The notes beneath the pieces are model-generated. The model had not been told where the DNA came from and searched no databases. It was given only the letters and a program-made list of their open reading frames with translations. This document shows positions 62,375-64,000 of a stretch of 64,000 nt of DNA, one piece after another. The position numbers and the translations under genes are program-made. The DNA is taken from the NCBI RefSeq assembly GCF_040954835.1, contig NC_090706.1, positions 31,877,148-31,941,147 of the forward strand, given 5' to 3'. Position 1 is the stretch's first letter; each line of letters opens with the position of its first letter. This DNA comes from Lepisosteus oculatus. Its lineage: Eukaryota; Chordata; Actinopteri; Semionotiformes; Lepisosteidae.

Positions 62375-63723
62375 ATATAAGTTTTTCTAGTATGACTGAA
62401 TGTAAAGAAAATGGAGAAATGTGTTTTGCATTGTTTAATATGTTAGTTCTTTGACAAACCTCATATCAGTGTTGCAGAAAATCTAGAATGTTAGGATCCA
62501 AGAGACCACTCACCAAATAATTTTAAAGCAGTGCTGAGCAGTGAAAAAAATAAATAACAAAAGAAATAAGGATCAAGTGTACTGCTAAAAAGAGGAAAAC
62601 AGCTGCACTTCTTTATAGAAATGTTTTGTTTTTACTGTAGTCTGTCATGATTAGCTTAGTGAAAAGCTGAAAAGACTTGATCTGGACTCTGTTCAAAATG
62701 ACAATAACATGCTGAGCTGTTAGGGATCAGGGTGCATAAATGGAAATGAAATTTCCAAGGAGATGAAATAAACATAATAAATTACATGTATGTTGCAGAT
62801 TGCAAAAGGTGGAATTTCACCAGGATTATTCAAGAAAAAGTTTAATGAAACATGTCTTGAAAGAAAATGCATGTCTTAAAATGAATCCTTATTCAATGAT
62901 CTAAAATGGGTGTATAGCCTCCTTTTGTCTTTAACGTTCACTTATAAAGTACAGTAAGTCACTTGATTTTTTTAACTTCAAGAGATATATTAAGAGGGTG
63001 TCTTTTAAGAATATGCTGTGCTTGCATTAGTTTTGTCTTCCTTTTTGTTTATCATAAACTTTCACCATTTTCTGGTAACACGTAAAGACATATCAGGAAA
63101 AATATGTCTAGTCCCTGGTCCCTATTTACATAATGCCTTTGAATATGTATATTAGCACCCTTTATGACAACACAATAAAGTAAGGTTTTAAAAAAGGCTG
63201 TATTGTTTTTTTTTTCTCTGAAAGTCCTAGGGGGTTTAGTGTATGCTCAGTGCTTCCACAAACAGGAAGGATAGCAATGGAGCTCTCAGAAATCTCCTTG
63301 TGATGAGGAGCTGGAAATTCCCCTCAGCTAATTACTTTATAAAAATGCAGGAAATGTGCACTATCCTGAAATATTTGACTAACACGGTTGTTAAATACTG
63401 GAATCACATGCCCCCACATCTTCATAGAAAAGACATGGAGGAATTTCTGAATTTCTGTGGTTATCACAATAATGTATTATAGACCTCATCTAAAGCTGAT
63501 ATGAAACATTTCTTAATATACTGTATACAGTATTAACATACCATATATATTTACGAAGTTGCCTGGATACTCACCTGTTTTAATATCACTGTTAATGATT
63601 TTTGTAATTGCACTGTGTTGTTCATTTTTAACATAAATAATTCTGGAAAGCTCTCCACTTAGACAATTGTTTAGTGGATATATTACACAGTTTGAAGAAT
63701 TTAATTTAATAAGGAAAATGTAA
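62008..63723 (+). other. Intron of the WD40 gene or 3' flank, no exon recognised
   Basis: It contains the (TTA)16 run. An open frame at 63243-63482 has a vaguely transposon-like ring (KYLTNTVVKYWNHMPPHL) but is too degraded to assign. Confidence 0.4.
62326..62373. repeat. (TTA)16 microsatellite
   Basis: Sixteen uninterrupted TTA units, the longest simple repeat seen in the window. It lies 319 bp downstream of the last WD40 exon found. Confidence 0.95.
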
Positions 63724-63810
63724 TGGTTTATTCCAATCTGAAAAGAAGAAAAGAAACACACCGTTTCAGCTGTGGAGCCTTCTTCAGCCTTCCTGCTGAC
63801 ACAGCTACCT
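63724..63810 (-). repeat. Penelope-type terminal repeat, copy D, best-kept hammerhead-like core
   Basis: The minus strand reads GGTAGCTGTGTCAGCAGGAA, GGCTGAAGAAGGCTCCACAG, CTGAAACGGTGTGTTTC, a pyrimidine tract and CAGATTGGAATAAACC. CTGAAGA and GAAAC are both present, separated by a GGCT-CCAC-AGCT hairpin. It diverges from copies A-C outside the core. Confidence 0.7.
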
Positions 63811-64000
63811 ACTTTAATTAAATATATGATTATAATTCAGAAAAATAATCAGATTTAAAAAATACATTTTAAATAAACCATGGAATGCAAATTTCTAACT
63901 AAAAATACTGAAATGTATCATTGTGGGCACCCTGATCATGCAGGATGACAAAGAGCAAGCAGGATGACTAAGAGTGAATAAGTCATTATTTTTCCATACT

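Noticed and set aside
1..64000. CRISPR array, bacterial operons or integrated phage
   Set aside because: No regularly spaced repeats and no prokaryotic gene structure; the DNA is clearly vertebrate.

Overview
The window looks like AT-rich, intron-rich nuclear DNA of a ray-finned fish. The evidence is vertebrate genes split by GT-AG introns, plus fish-type repeats: a Penelope-like element with a GIY-YIG domain, a SINE with a 5S rRNA-derived head, tRNA-headed SINEs with L2-like tails, and CR1/L2, L1 and Ty3/gypsy remnants. I cannot name the species. A non-teleost such as gar or bowfin is possible, but that is a guess.

Two genes can be read exon by exon. On the minus strand, 36270 down to 16837 is RGS14. 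Thirteen coding exons join without a frame break into about 617 residues containing an RGS domain, two Ras/Rap-binding domains and a C-terminal GoLoco motif. On the plus strand, 50036 to at least 62007 is a large WD40-repeat gene that I cannot name. Thirteen consecutive exons join in frame; its 5' and 3' ends were not found, and it probably runs past the right edge. Between these genes, at 36952-37809 on the minus strand, two well-formed exons keep a single open frame and belong to a third, unrecognised protein.

Layout: 1-6.0 kb holds retroelement remnants (LINE fragment, gypsy pol remnant with a 3' LTR, CR1/L2 LINE). 6-16 kb is mostly featureless, apart from a perfect 19-bp-arm hairpin and one Penelope terminal repeat. 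16.2-36.5 kb is RGS14 with an 8.5-kb first intron carrying a SINE and older repeats. 36.9-37.8 kb holds the unknown exons. 38.0-39.6 kb is a Penelope-like element. 39.6-50 kb is a gene-poor stretch with a 5S-derived SINE and a LINE reverse transcriptase remnant. 50-62 kb is the WD40 gene, with L1, 5S-SINE and Penelope repeats in its introns.

The most interesting signals are: a Penelope terminal-repeat family present four times that carries a hammerhead-ribozyme-like core; the unrecognised two-exon coding signal upstream of RGS14; an inverted repeat with RFX-like half sites and an ETS-like core just upstream of the RGS14 start; two successive GC-AG introns in the WD40 gene; the perfect hairpin at 6852-6893; and a marked excess of the 7-mer TACTGTA/TACAGTA.
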